From contig NZ_JACRUI010000003.1 in assembly GCF_014305095.1 (NCBI RefSeq), positions 62,001 through 126,000 of the forward strand: a stretch of DNA of 64,000 nt, in the 5' to 3' direction. Both the position numbers and the translations under genes were made by a program. Below the pieces are notes generated by a model, which worked only from the letters and a program-made list of their open reading frames with translations, made no database searches and was not told where the DNA came from. Every line of letters begins with the position of its first letter. Within the stretch, counting starts at the first letter, position 1. This document shows positions 52,301-60,276 of the stretch, one piece after another. This DNA is from Flavobacterium kayseriense (GTDB lineage Bacteria; Bacteroidota; Bacteroidia; Flavobacteriales; Flavobacteriaceae).

Positions 52301-53680
52301 TAAATACACAATTAAGATAATGATTTCTCCAAAGGCAGCACTGTTTCTGATTTTTGAGGCCGATTTGAAAACCTCGCTATCCATTTCGGATTGGGTTAAA
52401 TCTTTTTGCCTTTTAAGTTTTTGCAGGTGGTGCATCGTGGCTTCGACAATAATTACTGCACCATCGACAATAATTCCAAAATCGATAGCACCTAAACTCA
52501 TTAAATTTCCGCTTACACCAAAATAATTCATTAGAATTACAGCAAAAAGCATAGACAATGGTATTACAGAAGCAACAATTAATCCCGCTCTAAGATTTCC
52601 TAAAAATAAAATCAATACAAAAATTACAATTAAGGCTCCTTCCAATAAATTTTTTGTAACCGTTCCTATTGCATTATCTACTAGTTTACCTCTATCGATA
52701 AAAGCTTCGGCAACGACACCTTCAGGAAGTGTTTTGTTGATTTGAGCCATTTTTTCTTTTACTCTATCGTTCACGGCTTTGGAATTTTCACCTTTAAGCA
52801 TAAGTGCCATTCCGCAAACTATTTCGCCTTTACCATCTTTAGTAGCAGCTCCATAGCGTAGTGCAACGCCTTCTCTAACTTCGGCTACATTTCGCACTAA
52901 AATAGGAGCTCCATTTTTATTGGCAACAACGATGTTTTCTATATCTTTGATACCCGTTGCCATACCAACACCACGGATAAAATAGGCAAATTGATCTTTT
53001 TCGATATAAGCACCACCTGTATTTTGATTGTTTTTTTGCAGTGCCTCAAAAATATCGGTAATGGTTATTCCTAAACTATTCAGTTTATTAGGATTAATGG
53101 CAACTTCATATTGTTTTAGTTTTCCTCCCCAGGTACTTACTTCGGCAACACCTTCAACACCTTGTAATTGTGGAATTATAATCCAATCTTGAATGGTTCG
53201 TAATTTTACTGCATCATATTTATCTTCGTAGCCTTTTTTGGCATATAAATCGTATTGATAAATTTCTCCAAGACCAGTAGATATTGGACCTAATTCTGGG
53301 GAACCTGCGTAGGAAGGAATGTTTTCTTCGGCTTGCTTTAAGCGTTGAAAAATTTGCTCTCTTGCCCAATATATATCTACATCGTCTTTGAAAACAACAG
53401 TTACCACAGATAATCCAAAACGAGAAATGCTTCGTAATTCAATTACTTTTGGAATCGTTTTTACAGCTTGTTCGAGTGGATAGGTAATTAATTGTTCTAC
53501 TTCCTGACTTGCTAAAGTAGGGGCAGTAGTAATTATTTGTACTTGATTATTAGTTACATCTGGCAAGGCATCCAGCGGTAAATTTTTAATAGAATAACTT
53601 CCCCAGGCTATAAGCACAAGGGTAAATAAGAGTATAATGAACTTGTTCTTTATACTAAATTGTATGATTTTGTCTAACAT
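49361..53680 (-). CDS. czcA: CzcA-type RND pump fused to a C-terminal TolC-like domain
   Basis: A 1439-residue protein. Residues 1 to about 1035 are a full HME RND pump (DVTNNQVQIITTAPTLASQE, FKDDVDIYWAREQIFQRL, proton relay LGAIDFGIIVDGAVIIVEAT, RLRPVLMTAAVASLGFMPMA). After TM12 there is a signal-like helix (KTPIVTLIVLLISSFSFAQN) and about 390 residues of TolC repeats (ISLQKAIEIAKTNNIDLKIA, AEATNAYNQSAIQLQFPSIS). The normal outer-membrane exit protein is thus encoded in the same chain, possibly cut after translation at SFSFAQ. The layout is known in flavobacteria. Substrates likely Zn/Co/Cd. Confidence 0.93.
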   Translation of the reverse strand: MLDKIIQFSIKNKFIILLFTLVLIAWGSYSIKNLPLDALPDVTNNQVQIITTAPTLASQEVEQLITYPLEQAVKTIPKVIELRSISRFGLSVVTVVFKDDVDIYWAREQIFQRLKQAEENIPSYAGSPELGPISTGLGEIYQYDLYAKKGYEDKYDAVKLRTIQDWIIIPQLQGVEGVAEVSTWGGKLKQYEVAINPNKLNSLGITITDIFEALQKNNQNTGGAYIEKDQFAYFIRGVGMATGIKDIENIVVANKNGAPILVRNVAEVREGVALRYGAATKDGKGEIVCGMALMLKGENSKAVNDRVKEKMAQINKTLPEGVVAEAFIDRGKLVDNAIGTVTKNLLEGALIVIFVLILFLGNLRAGLIVASVIPLSMLFAVILMNYFGVSGNLMSLGAIDFGIIVDGAVIIVEATMHHLQKLKRQKDLTQSEMDSEVFKSASKIRNSAAFGEIIILIVYLPILALVGTEGKMFRPMAMTVGFAITGAFILSLTYVPMMSALFLSKNTEHKPNFSDRMMAWLEGIYTPFLEKALRFKKAVLAISLGLFVLAIVVFQNMGGEFIPTIEEGDLAINATIMTGSSLSQMVKTTTEYEKILKAKFPEIKTIVSKIGSGEIPTDPMPIESGDLIIVLKDKSEWTGDYDNWEDLANAMKEEMETIPGANIEVSQPIQMRFNELMTGSRSDIAIKIFGDDLEILDTKAKELIAKVNNIEGIGDLKQDKVTGLPQITVKYDYNKIALYGLNITDINQIIRSSFAGESAGKIYEESKRFDVVVRMDAASRTDITDVSNLFIPLPNGQQVPLSQVATVSYEQGPVQVSRENGKRRITIGLNVRGRDIKSVVEEIQLKLDKDFKLPAGYYVTYGGQFENLIEASKRLSIAVPAALLLIMVLLFFTFKSMKQAGLIFTAIPLSAIGGVFALWLRGMPFSISAGIGFIALFGIAVLNGIVLISYFNQLKTEGITDPLQRVLIGTKTRLRPVLMTAAVASLGFMPMALSTSGGAEVQKPLATVVIGGLLSATLLTLIVLPILYLLFEKGIKARRKIKTPIVTLIVLLISSFSFAQNSQPISLQKAIEIAKTNNIDLKIADKEIEKQTVLKKTAFQADPLQVQYQGGQFNSKYYDSNVSIQQYFPIGRITKANRQLQEELVKLAEKRKALSEYEIEKAVTIAYYQYLYGVSVQKLNADLLEIYSKFLKNAELRFETGESGKIEVISAKAKSKEIETQQAQLEFDLAIYQKQLQFFIQTEENIVPDSTTPMQYSFQPNENQSKVETLVTDYYTQQISVYQKEANTFKALRTPKLGLGYFGQTIDTKSYFQGFTAGLQIPLFGGVNSAKAKASAISISQSQLELDKNKLTLKLQMQELKNDFEKQQKALDYYQKEGLLYAEQIIATAQKSYANGDMSYWYYISFLNQAIDIKKQNAEATNAYNQSAIQLQFPSISNK

Positions 53681-53689
53681 TGAAATATT

Positions 53690-53780
53690 ATAATGAATTA
53701 GAAATCAGCAAATAGAATATTTGCCATTATTTGTGAAAAGGTCACAATTTTCTAACCCGAAATTACTCGGGCATCATTAT
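53690..53780 (-). promoter_or_regulatory. structured spacer between leader gene D and czcA
   Basis: On the minus strand CCCGA-n6-TCGGG forms a hairpin (53756-53771) 5 nt after the leader stop; GCAAATA-TTC-TATTTGC forms another (53708-53724). ATAATGA over the leader stop codon (53774-53780) is complementary to TCATTAT (53690-53696), 9 nt before the czcA ATG. CAAATAG in the last leader codons can also pair with CTATTTG of the second hairpin, so alternative folds exist. Confidence 0.45.
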
Positions 53781-54100
53781 GCTATTTGAGGCGGTTGCCA
53801 AATACTTCCGAAGAAATTGGAAGCAAAAATAGATTTATAGAATGGCTCTTTGGTTTTTATAACCGCAGAAATTAAAGGAAAATCGAATTTAATTGGAAAA
53901 TGACTTAATATTTGCACTCCACAACAATTGCAAGCGCAGAAAGGAGAACACAAATCTTTTTCTTTATTGTGGGAATGGTTTTCTTTATAGGAGGAAAGTT
54001 CCTTTGATGTATGTACCAAACTATTTACTTCCAAATCAGCACAAGGCAAAAATGAAAGTGCTGTTAGATAAATTGATAGTATGAGGTTCATCCATTTCAC
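53777..54100 (-). CDS. small exported Cys-rich protein with C-terminal IWQPPQIA (candidate leader/sensor, copy D; DUF6660-like)
   Basis: A 107-residue protein starting at GTG 54100 (MKWMNLILSIYLTALSFLPC); ATG at 54091 is an alternative. Exported, with a His/Lys stretch (KENHSHNKEKDL) and CSPFCACNCCG, then a tail ending FFGSIWQPPQIA. It matches my memory of DUF6660 proteins. First gene before czcA-tolC/czcB, 96 nt away. The order signal peptide, Cys ligands, C-terminal Trp-x-Pro-Pro is the same as in copy E. Confidence 0.7.
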   Translation of the reverse strand: MKWMNLILSIYLTALSFLPCADLEVNSLVHTSKELSSYKENHSHNKEKDLCSPFCACNCCGVQILSHFPIKFDFPLISAVIKTKEPFYKSIFASNFFGSIWQPPQIA

Positions 54101-54105
54101 TAATA

Positions 54106-54113
54106 CAAAAGTA
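54106..54113 (-). promoter_or_regulatory. -7 promoter box close to start of leader gene D
   Basis: Minus-strand TACTTTTG is an exact TAnnTTTG box. It ends 5 nt before the GTG start codon, so transcription should begin at or near the start codon. No clear -33 TTTG at 17-23 nt. Confidence 0.5.
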
Positions 54114-54237
54114 ACAATAAAATTTATATGATTTAGGGATTAATTAATTTTTATTATTATATTTTTATTTTTATTTAATACGAAATATTTATTTAGCTTT
54201 GCCTAAAATTTAATTTATGCAAATGAAAACAATACAC

Positions 54238-54246
54238 TTTTTTTTT
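54238..54246 (+). repeat. T9 homopolymer in signal-peptide codons (frameshift site)
   Basis: Nine T residues after CAC in the 5' end of the di-haem oxidoreductase gene. With T9 the frame from ATG 54217/54223 stops at a TGA after about 16 codons; with T10 it runs through into the main reading frame with a good lipoprotein signal. Confidence 0.8.
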
Positions 54247-54263
54247 GGGTTATACCAATACTC

Positions 54264-55421
54264 TTGATCCTGTTATTCACATCTTGTGATGAAAATTATA
54301 CTGAAATTCCTGCTGATGATGAAGTTTTAGATGGAACCGTTGAAGGGCTCTCCCATGAAGAGTTAGCACGTTTCTTAAAAGGTGATGCGGCATTCAATGA
54401 GGTTTTTACCCGTGAAACAGGACTTGGTCCTACCTTTGTTGCGTCAAGCTGTATCAGTTGTCATGCTGGCGACGGTAAAGGACACCCCTCTACCACACTT
54501 ACCCGTTTTGGACAAATTGATGAAACAGGAAACTTGTTCCTAAACCAAGGTGGCCCACAATTACAAAATAGATCGCTACCCGGATTTTTACCCGAACAAA
54601 TCCCATCTGGAGCTACTTTTGCTAAATTTACGCCACCAGCAAATACAGGTTTAGGATTTTTAGAATCTGTTACAGATGCAACTATCCTGGCAATGGCAGA
54701 TCCTAATGACGTTAATGGCGATGGAATATCGGGTGTTCCAAACTGGATAGACATTCCTGACTTTGTAATCCCAACATCAAATGCTGTTTCTCAAAACGGA
54801 AAATATATAGGCCGTTTTGGCAAAAAAGCCGCGGCTTTTGATTTATTGCACCAAACCGTAAATGCTTACAACCAAGACATCGGAATTACCTCTATATTCA
54901 ATCCTATTGACGTTTATACTAATCTGGAAATTGATCCTGAAATTGCGACAAGTACCGTAAACGACGTTGTTTTTTACTTGCAAACATTAAAAGCACCAAT
55001 TCAACGCAATCAAGGTGATGCAGTTGTTAAACAAGGAGCAACCATTTTTAACCAAATTAATTGCGCAAGCTGTCATAAATCTGAATTGAAAACAGGTTAT
55101 TCACCTATTAAGGCCCTTTCAAATAAAACATTCGCTCCTTACACCGATTTGCTATTACACGATATGGGAAGCGGTTTAGACGATGGTTATACTGAAGGAA
55201 GCGCAAAAACTTACGAATGGAGAACACCACCACTATGGGGAATAGGGCTTTCTGAAGACGCACAAGGAGGGAACTATTTCTTAATGCACGATGGTAGAGC
55301 AAATAGTATTGAAAGTGCCATTTTAATGCATGGTGGCGAAGCAAACAACAGTAAAACAGGCTATCAAAATCTTTCACAATCAGACAGAGAGGCATTACTA
55401 AAATTTATAAAATCATTGTAA
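54264..55421 (+). CDS. di-haem oxidoreductase-family c-type cytochrome (5' end frameshifted at T9)
   Basis: The continuous frame begins at a TTG at 54264; the true start is probably ATG 54217 or 54223, whose frame (MKTIHFFFW...ILLIL) is one T short of joining at the T9 tract. Joined, the signal ends LLFTSC, a lipobox. The 380-residue mature protein has two haem motifs, CISCH (about residue 60) and CASCH (about 275), plus RTPPLWGIG and FLMHDGRANSIESAILMHGG, marks of the DHOR/DUF1111-type di-haem family related to MauG. Followed within 2 nt by a Rieske gene. Possibly phase-variable. Confidence 0.85.
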   Translation: MILLFTSCDENYTEIPADDEVLDGTVEGLSHEELARFLKGDAAFNEVFTRETGLGPTFVASSCISCHAGDGKGHPSTTLTRFGQIDETGNLFLNQGGPQLQNRSLPGFLPEQIPSGATFAKFTPPANTGLGFLESVTDATILAMADPNDVNGDGISGVPNWIDIPDFVIPTSNAVSQNGKYIGRFGKKAAAFDLLHQTVNAYNQDIGITSIFNPIDVYTNLEIDPEIATSTVNDVVFYLQTLKAPIQRNQGDAVVKQGATIFNQINCASCHKSELKTGYSPIKALSNKTFAPYTDLLLHDMGSGLDDGYTEGSAKTYEWRTPPLWGIGLSEDAQGGNYFLMHDGRANSIESAILMHGGEANNSKTGYQNLSQSDREALLKFIKSL

Positions 55422-55423
55422 TT

Positions 55424-55864
55424 ATGAACAGAAAAGATTTTTTAAAAACATGTGGTTTTGGTTGTTTAGCAGGAATTTCAACTCTTACTTTATTACAAAG
55501 CTGCAGCACATCTAAAATTTTGGAAAAAGAGATAAAAGGTTCAGATATTCTAGTTCCATTGACTGATTTTGAAATCAAAAATAAGGGAATCATAGAATAT
55601 AAAAAATACGTAATCATACAAAACGAAAAACTGACCCATCCTATTTGTGTTTATCGTTTTGACGCGAATAATTATAGCGCACTATTTATGCAATGCACTC
55701 ATCAAGGAGCAGAACTGCAGGTTTTTGGAGATAAATTACAATGTCCGGCACATGGAAGTGAATTTAGCAACAAAGGAAGTTTAGAAAACGGCCCGGCTGA
55801 TAGAAATTTACGAAATTTTCCGATCATAATAGATAACGGCACCCTTAAAATATCATTAAAATGA
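55424..55864 (+). CDS. Rieske [2Fe-2S] lipoprotein
   Basis: A 146-residue protein with lipobox LLQSC after MNRKDFLKTCGFGCLAG. The Rieske cluster motifs are CTHQGAEL and CPAHGSEF (C-x-H and C-x2-H), followed by GPADRNLRNFPI. It should be a periplasmic or surface electron carrier. It is between the di-haem protein and a porin, and overlaps the porin start by 4 nt (ATGA), so the three form a redox operon. Confidence 0.92.
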   Translation: MNRKDFLKTCGFGCLAGISTLTLLQSCSTSKILEKEIKGSDILVPLTDFEIKNKGIIEYKKYVIIQNEKLTHPICVYRFDANNYSALFMQCTHQGAELQVFGDKLQCPAHGSEFSNKGSLENGPADRNLRNFPIIIDNGTLKISLK

Positions 55865-57084
55865 GACTAAAACTCCTATGCATAACATTTTTATTTTCTA
55901 TAAATTTCTATTCACAAATCGACCCTGTTTTACTAAAAAGGACGTCTAAAGACAGTACAAAACAAGCTTTAAATATGGATGCTGTTTATAATCGTCCTTT
56001 TTTAAATATTGGAAAAACACCCATAGCCGTTGGAGGTTATCTGGAAGCTAATTGGCAACGCCTTTCCACCGATGGCGTTTCCGAAGGACATCAATTTCAA
56101 GCCAGACGATTAACCATTTTTATGTCATCGGCAATCAGCAAACGTGTGAAATTTTTAAGCGAGATCGAATTTGAAGAAGGTGGAAAGGAAATCGCTATAG
56201 AATTCGCCTCTGTGGATGTTGAATTTAATCCCTTGGTTAATTTTAGAGGAGGAATAATCATGAATCCTATTGGGGCTTTCAATCAGAATCATGATGGTCC
56301 AAAATGGGAATTTACCGACAGACCCATTTCAGCAACACAAATGTTACCGAGTACTTTTAGTAATGCTGGGGCTGGGCTTTTTGGAAAAAAATACTCGAAG
56401 AATTGGATGATTGGCTATGAAGCTTATTTCTCAGGAAGTTTTGATAACTCGATAATTGAAAACACAGAGAACAAAACTTTTCTGCCAGCTGCCAAAAACA
56501 ATCCAGAACGTTTTGAAGAAATAAATAGTGGTACACCGTTATTTACTGGTAAAATTGCTATTCGAAACAGTAAAATTGGGGAGTTAGGACTATCCTATAT
56601 GGGAGGGGTCTTCAATAAGTATCAAGATGATGGGGTAATAATAGACGAAAAAAGACGTGTTGATGTTTTTGCAATAGACTTTAACACTACTTTGCCAAAA
56701 GTAAAAACATTTATAACAGGTGAATGGGCATGGATTAAAGTAGATGTTCCGAAAACATACGGACAGCAATTTGGAAACAAACAGTTTGGTGGCTTTATGG
56801 ATGTAGTTCAACCAATTCTTAAAAAAAACATTTTAGGATGGGAAAACGCGGTATTAAACATCGCTTGTCGAGTAGAATATGTAGACTGGAACGTAGGGAC
56901 TTTTAAAGAGACCGGTGGAAATATTGGAGAAGATATTTGGAGCATCATGCCTGCGTTAAGTTTCCGTCCTACCTCACAGACTGTTTTTAGACTAAATTAT
57001 CGCTTTCAGAAACAAACCGATATTTTAGGAAACCCTCCTGCAACTACTGCTGGGTTTAACATTGGGATTTCGACTTATTTTTAA
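55861..57084 (+). CDS. outer-membrane porin (OprP/OprO-like)
   Basis: A 407-residue protein: signal 1-19, then GGYLEANWQRLSTDGVSEGH and repeated amphipathic strands (FQARRLTIFMSSAISKRVKF, IEFEEGGKEIAIEFASVDVE) typical of phosphate-selective porin-like barrels, ending NIGISTYF with terminal Phe. Translationally coupled to the Rieske gene. May bring the substrate of the di-haem enzyme through the outer membrane; unknown substrate. Confidence 0.85.
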   Translation: MRLKLLCITFLFSINFYSQIDPVLLKRTSKDSTKQALNMDAVYNRPFLNIGKTPIAVGGYLEANWQRLSTDGVSEGHQFQARRLTIFMSSAISKRVKFLSEIEFEEGGKEIAIEFASVDVEFNPLVNFRGGIIMNPIGAFNQNHDGPKWEFTDRPISATQMLPSTFSNAGAGLFGKKYSKNWMIGYEAYFSGSFDNSIIENTENKTFLPAAKNNPERFEEINSGTPLFTGKIAIRNSKIGELGLSYMGGVFNKYQDDGVIIDEKRRVDVFAIDFNTTLPKVKTFITGEWAWIKVDVPKTYGQQFGNKQFGGFMDVVQPILKKNILGWENAVLNIACRVEYVDWNVGTFKETGGNIGEDIWSIMPALSFRPTSQTVFRLNYRFQKQTDILGNPPATTAGFNIGISTYF

Positions 57085-57114
57085 AATATCATAAAAAAAA
57101 ACGCTCCAAATATG

Positions 57115-57154
57115 AAATACCCCTCAAAAGTTAGACACTATTTGGGGGGTATTT
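57115..57154 (+). terminator. intrinsic terminator after porin operon
   Basis: AAATACCCCTCAAA and TTTGGGGGGTATTT form a 14-bp stem (one G-U) with a 12-nt loop, starting 30 nt after the porin stop, followed by TT. Confidence 0.85.
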
Positions 57155-57177
57155 TTATGAGAATCATACTAAATATT

Positions 57178-57218
57178 TGTTACTTCAGACAAAATTGGCT
57201 TATTTGTCTGAAATAACA
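57178..57218. repeat. 16-bp inverted repeat with one mismatch
   Basis: TGTTACTTCAGACAAA and TTTGTCTGAAATAACA around a 9-nt centre. Lies 24 nt after the porin terminator and may be a second terminator (minus-strand side) or part of a small element. Confidence 0.6.
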
Positions 57219-57233
57219 ATCAAAAAAATCCAT

Positions 57234-57335
57234 CTACACAAAAATCGAAAGGTGTTGAAACAAATGGGATATAGCTTTGGCTAAGAAATTTCTCTTTTTA
57301 AAACTACCTCTAGTTCCGTTCAACACAGATTTCAT
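57234..57335 (-). pseudogene. 33-codon basic ORF, probable remnant
   Basis: ATG 57335 to TAG 57234 encodes MKSVLNGTRGSFKKRNFLAK then AISHLFQHLSIFV; the open frame extends upstream (SYRYERTRT) into the 3' end of the Mer-type gene in another frame. Basic and helical at the end. Not recognised; perhaps a gene tail. Confidence 0.25.
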
Positions 57336-57379
57336 TGTTCTTGTCCGCTCGTAACGATAGCTGTTATCGGTAGGACTAA

Positions 57380-57988
57380 TTAACAACAACCAGAACCAGC
57401 TTGAATTGGGGGACATTTCACAGTTCCGTAACTGCAATACACGCAACAATCTCCTTCGAGTGGACGCAATCTTGTTTTACAATTTTCACATTCAAAAAAA
57501 AATTCACAAGCATTTGTAGGCATCATTTCTGTTTTTTTATGACCACAATTTGGGCATGTAATAGTTGATTCTAATTCTACTTTTTTTCCTTCATATATTG
57601 CACATGCCTTACAATTTCCATGCAGTTTGTTGCGATAATAATTTACAGCAGTTGCTATAAAAAACCCAAACATTCCTGCGTAAATCAAGTAAGTTGAGTT
57701 TTGAAGTTTACTGAAAAGATAAGCATAAAATATTATTACACCACTCGGAATTGCTATCATTAAAGGATAAAGGCAAAGATGCTTTCGATAAGAAATATAA
57801 AGCCCTCCAATCGAAATTAAAACCATTGCTTGAAAAACCCACAATGTCCAACCACCAAATAATTCAAAATTACCCAAGCCTAAAGCTGATGCTCCAAAAG
57901 CAAAAAGAGGAAAACAACAAGGTGATAAAAAAGCAGTTATAATAATGCCGCTTAATCCGAGTTTGTCGATATTATTTTTTATTTTCAT
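57380..57988 (-). CDS. MerC/MerT-like membrane protein with Cys-rich C-terminal domain
   Basis: A 202-residue protein. About four membrane helices in residues 1-130, with a Cys pair in the first (SPCCFPLFAFGASALGLG), as in mercury transporters. The C-terminal 70 residues are Cys-rich: CKACAIYEGKK, ITCPNCGHKKTEMM, FFECENCKTRLRPLEGDCCV then YCSYGTVKCPP and GSGCC; this last GDCCVYCSYGTVKCPP element is common in Bacteroidota metal genes. Third gene after the leader E and TonB receptor genes (32 nt after the receptor). Transport of Hg or Cu is inferred. Confidence 0.72.
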   Translation of the reverse strand: MKIKNNIDKLGLSGIIITAFLSPCCFPLFAFGASALGLGNFELFGGWTLWVFQAMVLISIGGLYISYRKHLCLYPLMIAIPSGVIIFYAYLFSKLQNSTYLIYAGMFGFFIATAVNYYRNKLHGNCKACAIYEGKKVELESTITCPNCGHKKTEMMPTNACEFFFECENCKTRLRPLEGDCCVYCSYGTVKCPPIQAGSGCC

Positions 57989-58020
57989 TAGTTGTTTTTT
58001 AGTATTATTTTGGGCGATAT

Positions 58021-60189
58021 TTATAGTTTTATTTTAATTCCTGCATTTACTACAAATCCATCTAGAGGAGCATAGATATCTTTAAATACTGGGTCTGTAA
58101 TTGGACCACTGTAGATACTTCCAAATTTCGTTTGTCTGGTATCTGTAAAATTCTCAAAGTTCGCATAGATAGAAAAGTTTTCCCATAATTTCTCAATCAT
58201 AAAACCGAAAATCCAGTAATCTCTTCCCGTAGAACCATCATTTAATTTTTGCGGGCTATAATAATACGCCTCCAAACCTGCTTTCCATTTATCTTCCACT
58301 TCATACATCAAAACATTATTAAGTCTATGTTTTGCTGTTAAAGGATTTTGAGATTTTATACCATTATTGTCTATTGAAGCATCTGTGTAGGTATAACCCA
58401 GAAATAGTTTGAAATCTTTATATCCTAATTTGATATTTGTTTCAGTTCCTTTGGTGTCTAAATAGCCATCAACATTTACAAACTGATAGATTTCATTTGG
58501 CACAGGAGTTAGAATTAGAGGGTTATTTACATTTGTATAAAAGAATAACTGGTTAAAAGAAAGTAATATCTCTTCGGAAATATTTGTTTTGTAATTAACG
58601 TCAAAATTAACACCATAACTTTTTTCAAGAGTATTAAAATCACTATTGATGGGAAGAACATTTCGGTATTGTATACGCTCACTTTCCTCCGTAAAGATGG
58701 TTGGTGTTTTATAACCTAATCCTCCACCAAGTCTTGACGTAAGTTTATTACTGATTTTAAATAATGCTGAAATTCTTGGCAAAAGCGAAAATCCATAATC
58801 AATAAAATAATCGCCTCGTAAACCAGTTTCAATATCAAGCCATTCTTTGGCTTTTACAGTATTTTGAACAAAAGCTCCGTACGTTATCTGACTGTAATTT
58901 CTTAAAGGAAAAGATGTTATTTCCTTTTCAGAAAAATTATCTGTATATAAATTAGCTCCTGTAACCCACTCAGATACATTGCCATTATAAGAATATGTAA
59001 TTTCAGAAAAGGTACTGTTTTGCAAACCATCGAAGGTGTAATCAGGGATGTTTATTGCACGACTAAAATTATTAAAGCTATTACGTACCGTCAATAATTC
59101 TTTTTCATTAAACTTATGTGTAATTACAAATTGAGTACTTAATCTTCTGGTTTTGTTCTTTTCAAAATAACTATCAGGATGACCGCTTTCATCATTTATA
59201 TAATCGATATCGCCTCCAATACGGTCTTCAAAAACAGCATTTACACCAAAATCAAGTTTTGTGTTTTCATTAAAATAAACAAATATTTTTGGATTAAAAT
59301 TAAAACGCTCAAACTTTGGAATAGCCGTTAGGCCAATGTCCGCAGGGTCATAAGGTGCATTTCTATCATGCGATGCAAAAACGGTCAATCCTATTTTATT
59401 AAATCGCTGGGAATAAAAACCATTAATGTCCAACCCAAGTGCCGACGTACCGTTAAGTAAAAAACGCAATTCTCTTTCTTTTGTAGGTGTTTTTGATATA
59501 AGATTTACCAAACCTGCGATTGCTCCACCACCATATAGAGTAGAAGCAGAACCTTTAATTATCTCAACCTGTTTCAAATCTAACGGTGGGGTTTGTAATA
59601 AACCCAATCCACTTGAAGCGCCAGAATAAACAGGAAAACCGTCTTTTAATATTTGAGTATACCTTCCGTCTAGTCCTTGGATTCTAATCGATGAATTTCC
59701 TGAAGTTGCAGAGGTTTGCTGTGTTTGTATACCTGTACTTTCATTAAGCATCATTCGTATATCTCCAGGTTTCATATTGGCTTTTTCTTCCAATTCTTCT
59801 CCAGCAATGAATTCCACTCTGGTAGGAATGTTACTAATAGTTCGCGTGCCTCTGGTTGAAGTCACTATAATCTCATCCATCTCTTCCGCTTCGCTTTCTA
59901 ATGATATTTCAAGAAGTTCGCCTATAAACGGCATTTGAAATGATTGTGTGTGCTCCTTATAACCATCAATGAAAAATGATATGGTATGTGCTCCATCAGG
60001 AACGTTTTCAAAAGTAATAAACCCATTAGGATCGGATACAGATACTAGATTCAAAACTTCAATTTTGGCAGTTACACCTGCAATCGGTTCATTGGTTTCA
60101 GAATCTTTAACAACGGTTTTAAATTTATTCTGCCCTTGTGCAGTGCCAATAGTCGCTATTGCCACAATCAATAAAAAATATTTAAACAT
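58021..60189 (-). CDS. TonB-dependent outer-membrane receptor with N-terminal CarboxypepD_reg-like domain
   Basis: A 722-residue receptor: signal 1-19; carboxypeptidase-regulatory-like beta sandwich (about 22-105, SETNEPIAGVTAKIEVLN); TonB box/plug (DEIIVTSTRGTRTISNIPTR, SSIRIQGLDGRYTQILKDG, KGSASTLYGGGAIAGLVNLI); 22-strand barrel ending FVVNAGIKIKL. It takes up a ligand across the outer membrane using TonB. Placement after a Cys-rich leader and before a Mer-type transporter points to a metal or metallophore. Its start codon region pairs with the end of the leader gene (see 60194-60276). Confidence 0.92.
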   Translation of the reverse strand: MFKYFLLIVAIATIGTAQGQNKFKTVVKDSETNEPIAGVTAKIEVLNLVSVSDPNGFITFENVPDGAHTISFFIDGYKEHTQSFQMPFIGELLEISLESEAEEMDEIIVTSTRGTRTISNIPTRVEFIAGEELEEKANMKPGDIRMMLNESTGIQTQQTSATSGNSSIRIQGLDGRYTQILKDGFPVYSGASSGLGLLQTPPLDLKQVEIIKGSASTLYGGGAIAGLVNLISKTPTKERELRFLLNGTSALGLDINGFYSQRFNKIGLTVFASHDRNAPYDPADIGLTAIPKFERFNFNPKIFVYFNENTKLDFGVNAVFEDRIGGDIDYINDESGHPDSYFEKNKTRRLSTQFVITHKFNEKELLTVRNSFNNFSRAINIPDYTFDGLQNSTFSEITYSYNGNVSEWVTGANLYTDNFSEKEITSFPLRNYSQITYGAFVQNTVKAKEWLDIETGLRGDYFIDYGFSLLPRISALFKISNKLTSRLGGGLGYKTPTIFTEESERIQYRNVLPINSDFNTLEKSYGVNFDVNYKTNISEEILLSFNQLFFYTNVNNPLILTPVPNEIYQFVNVDGYLDTKGTETNIKLGYKDFKLFLGYTYTDASIDNNGIKSQNPLTAKHRLNNVLMYEVEDKWKAGLEAYYYSPQKLNDGSTGRDYWIFGFMIEKLWENFSIYANFENFTDTRQTKFGSIYSGPITDPVFKDIYAPLDGFVVNAGIKIKL

Positions 60190-60193
60190 TTAT

Positions 60194-60276
60194 AATTTCT
60201 TAATATTAATATATAAAATAATGTTGCATCGATTTTAGCATCAAGCAACTTAAAACAAGTAATATATTAAGAAATT
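60194..60276 (-). promoter_or_regulatory. 13-bp perfect complementarity joining the end of leader gene E to the start of the TonB receptor gene
   Basis: On the minus strand AATTTCTTAATAT (60264-60276) covers the last codons ATT TCT and the stop TAA of the leader; ATATTAAGAAATT (60194-60206) ends 4 nt before the receptor ATG. Between them GTTGC/GCAAC can form an inner stem. A ribosome stalled on the leader Pro-Pro codons would cover or open the first arm and free the start site. Confidence 0.6.

Noticed and set aside
57178..57218. Insertion sequence end
   Set aside because: Only a 16-bp palindrome with a small loop, no transposase or target duplication nearby; better read as a terminator or small hairpin.
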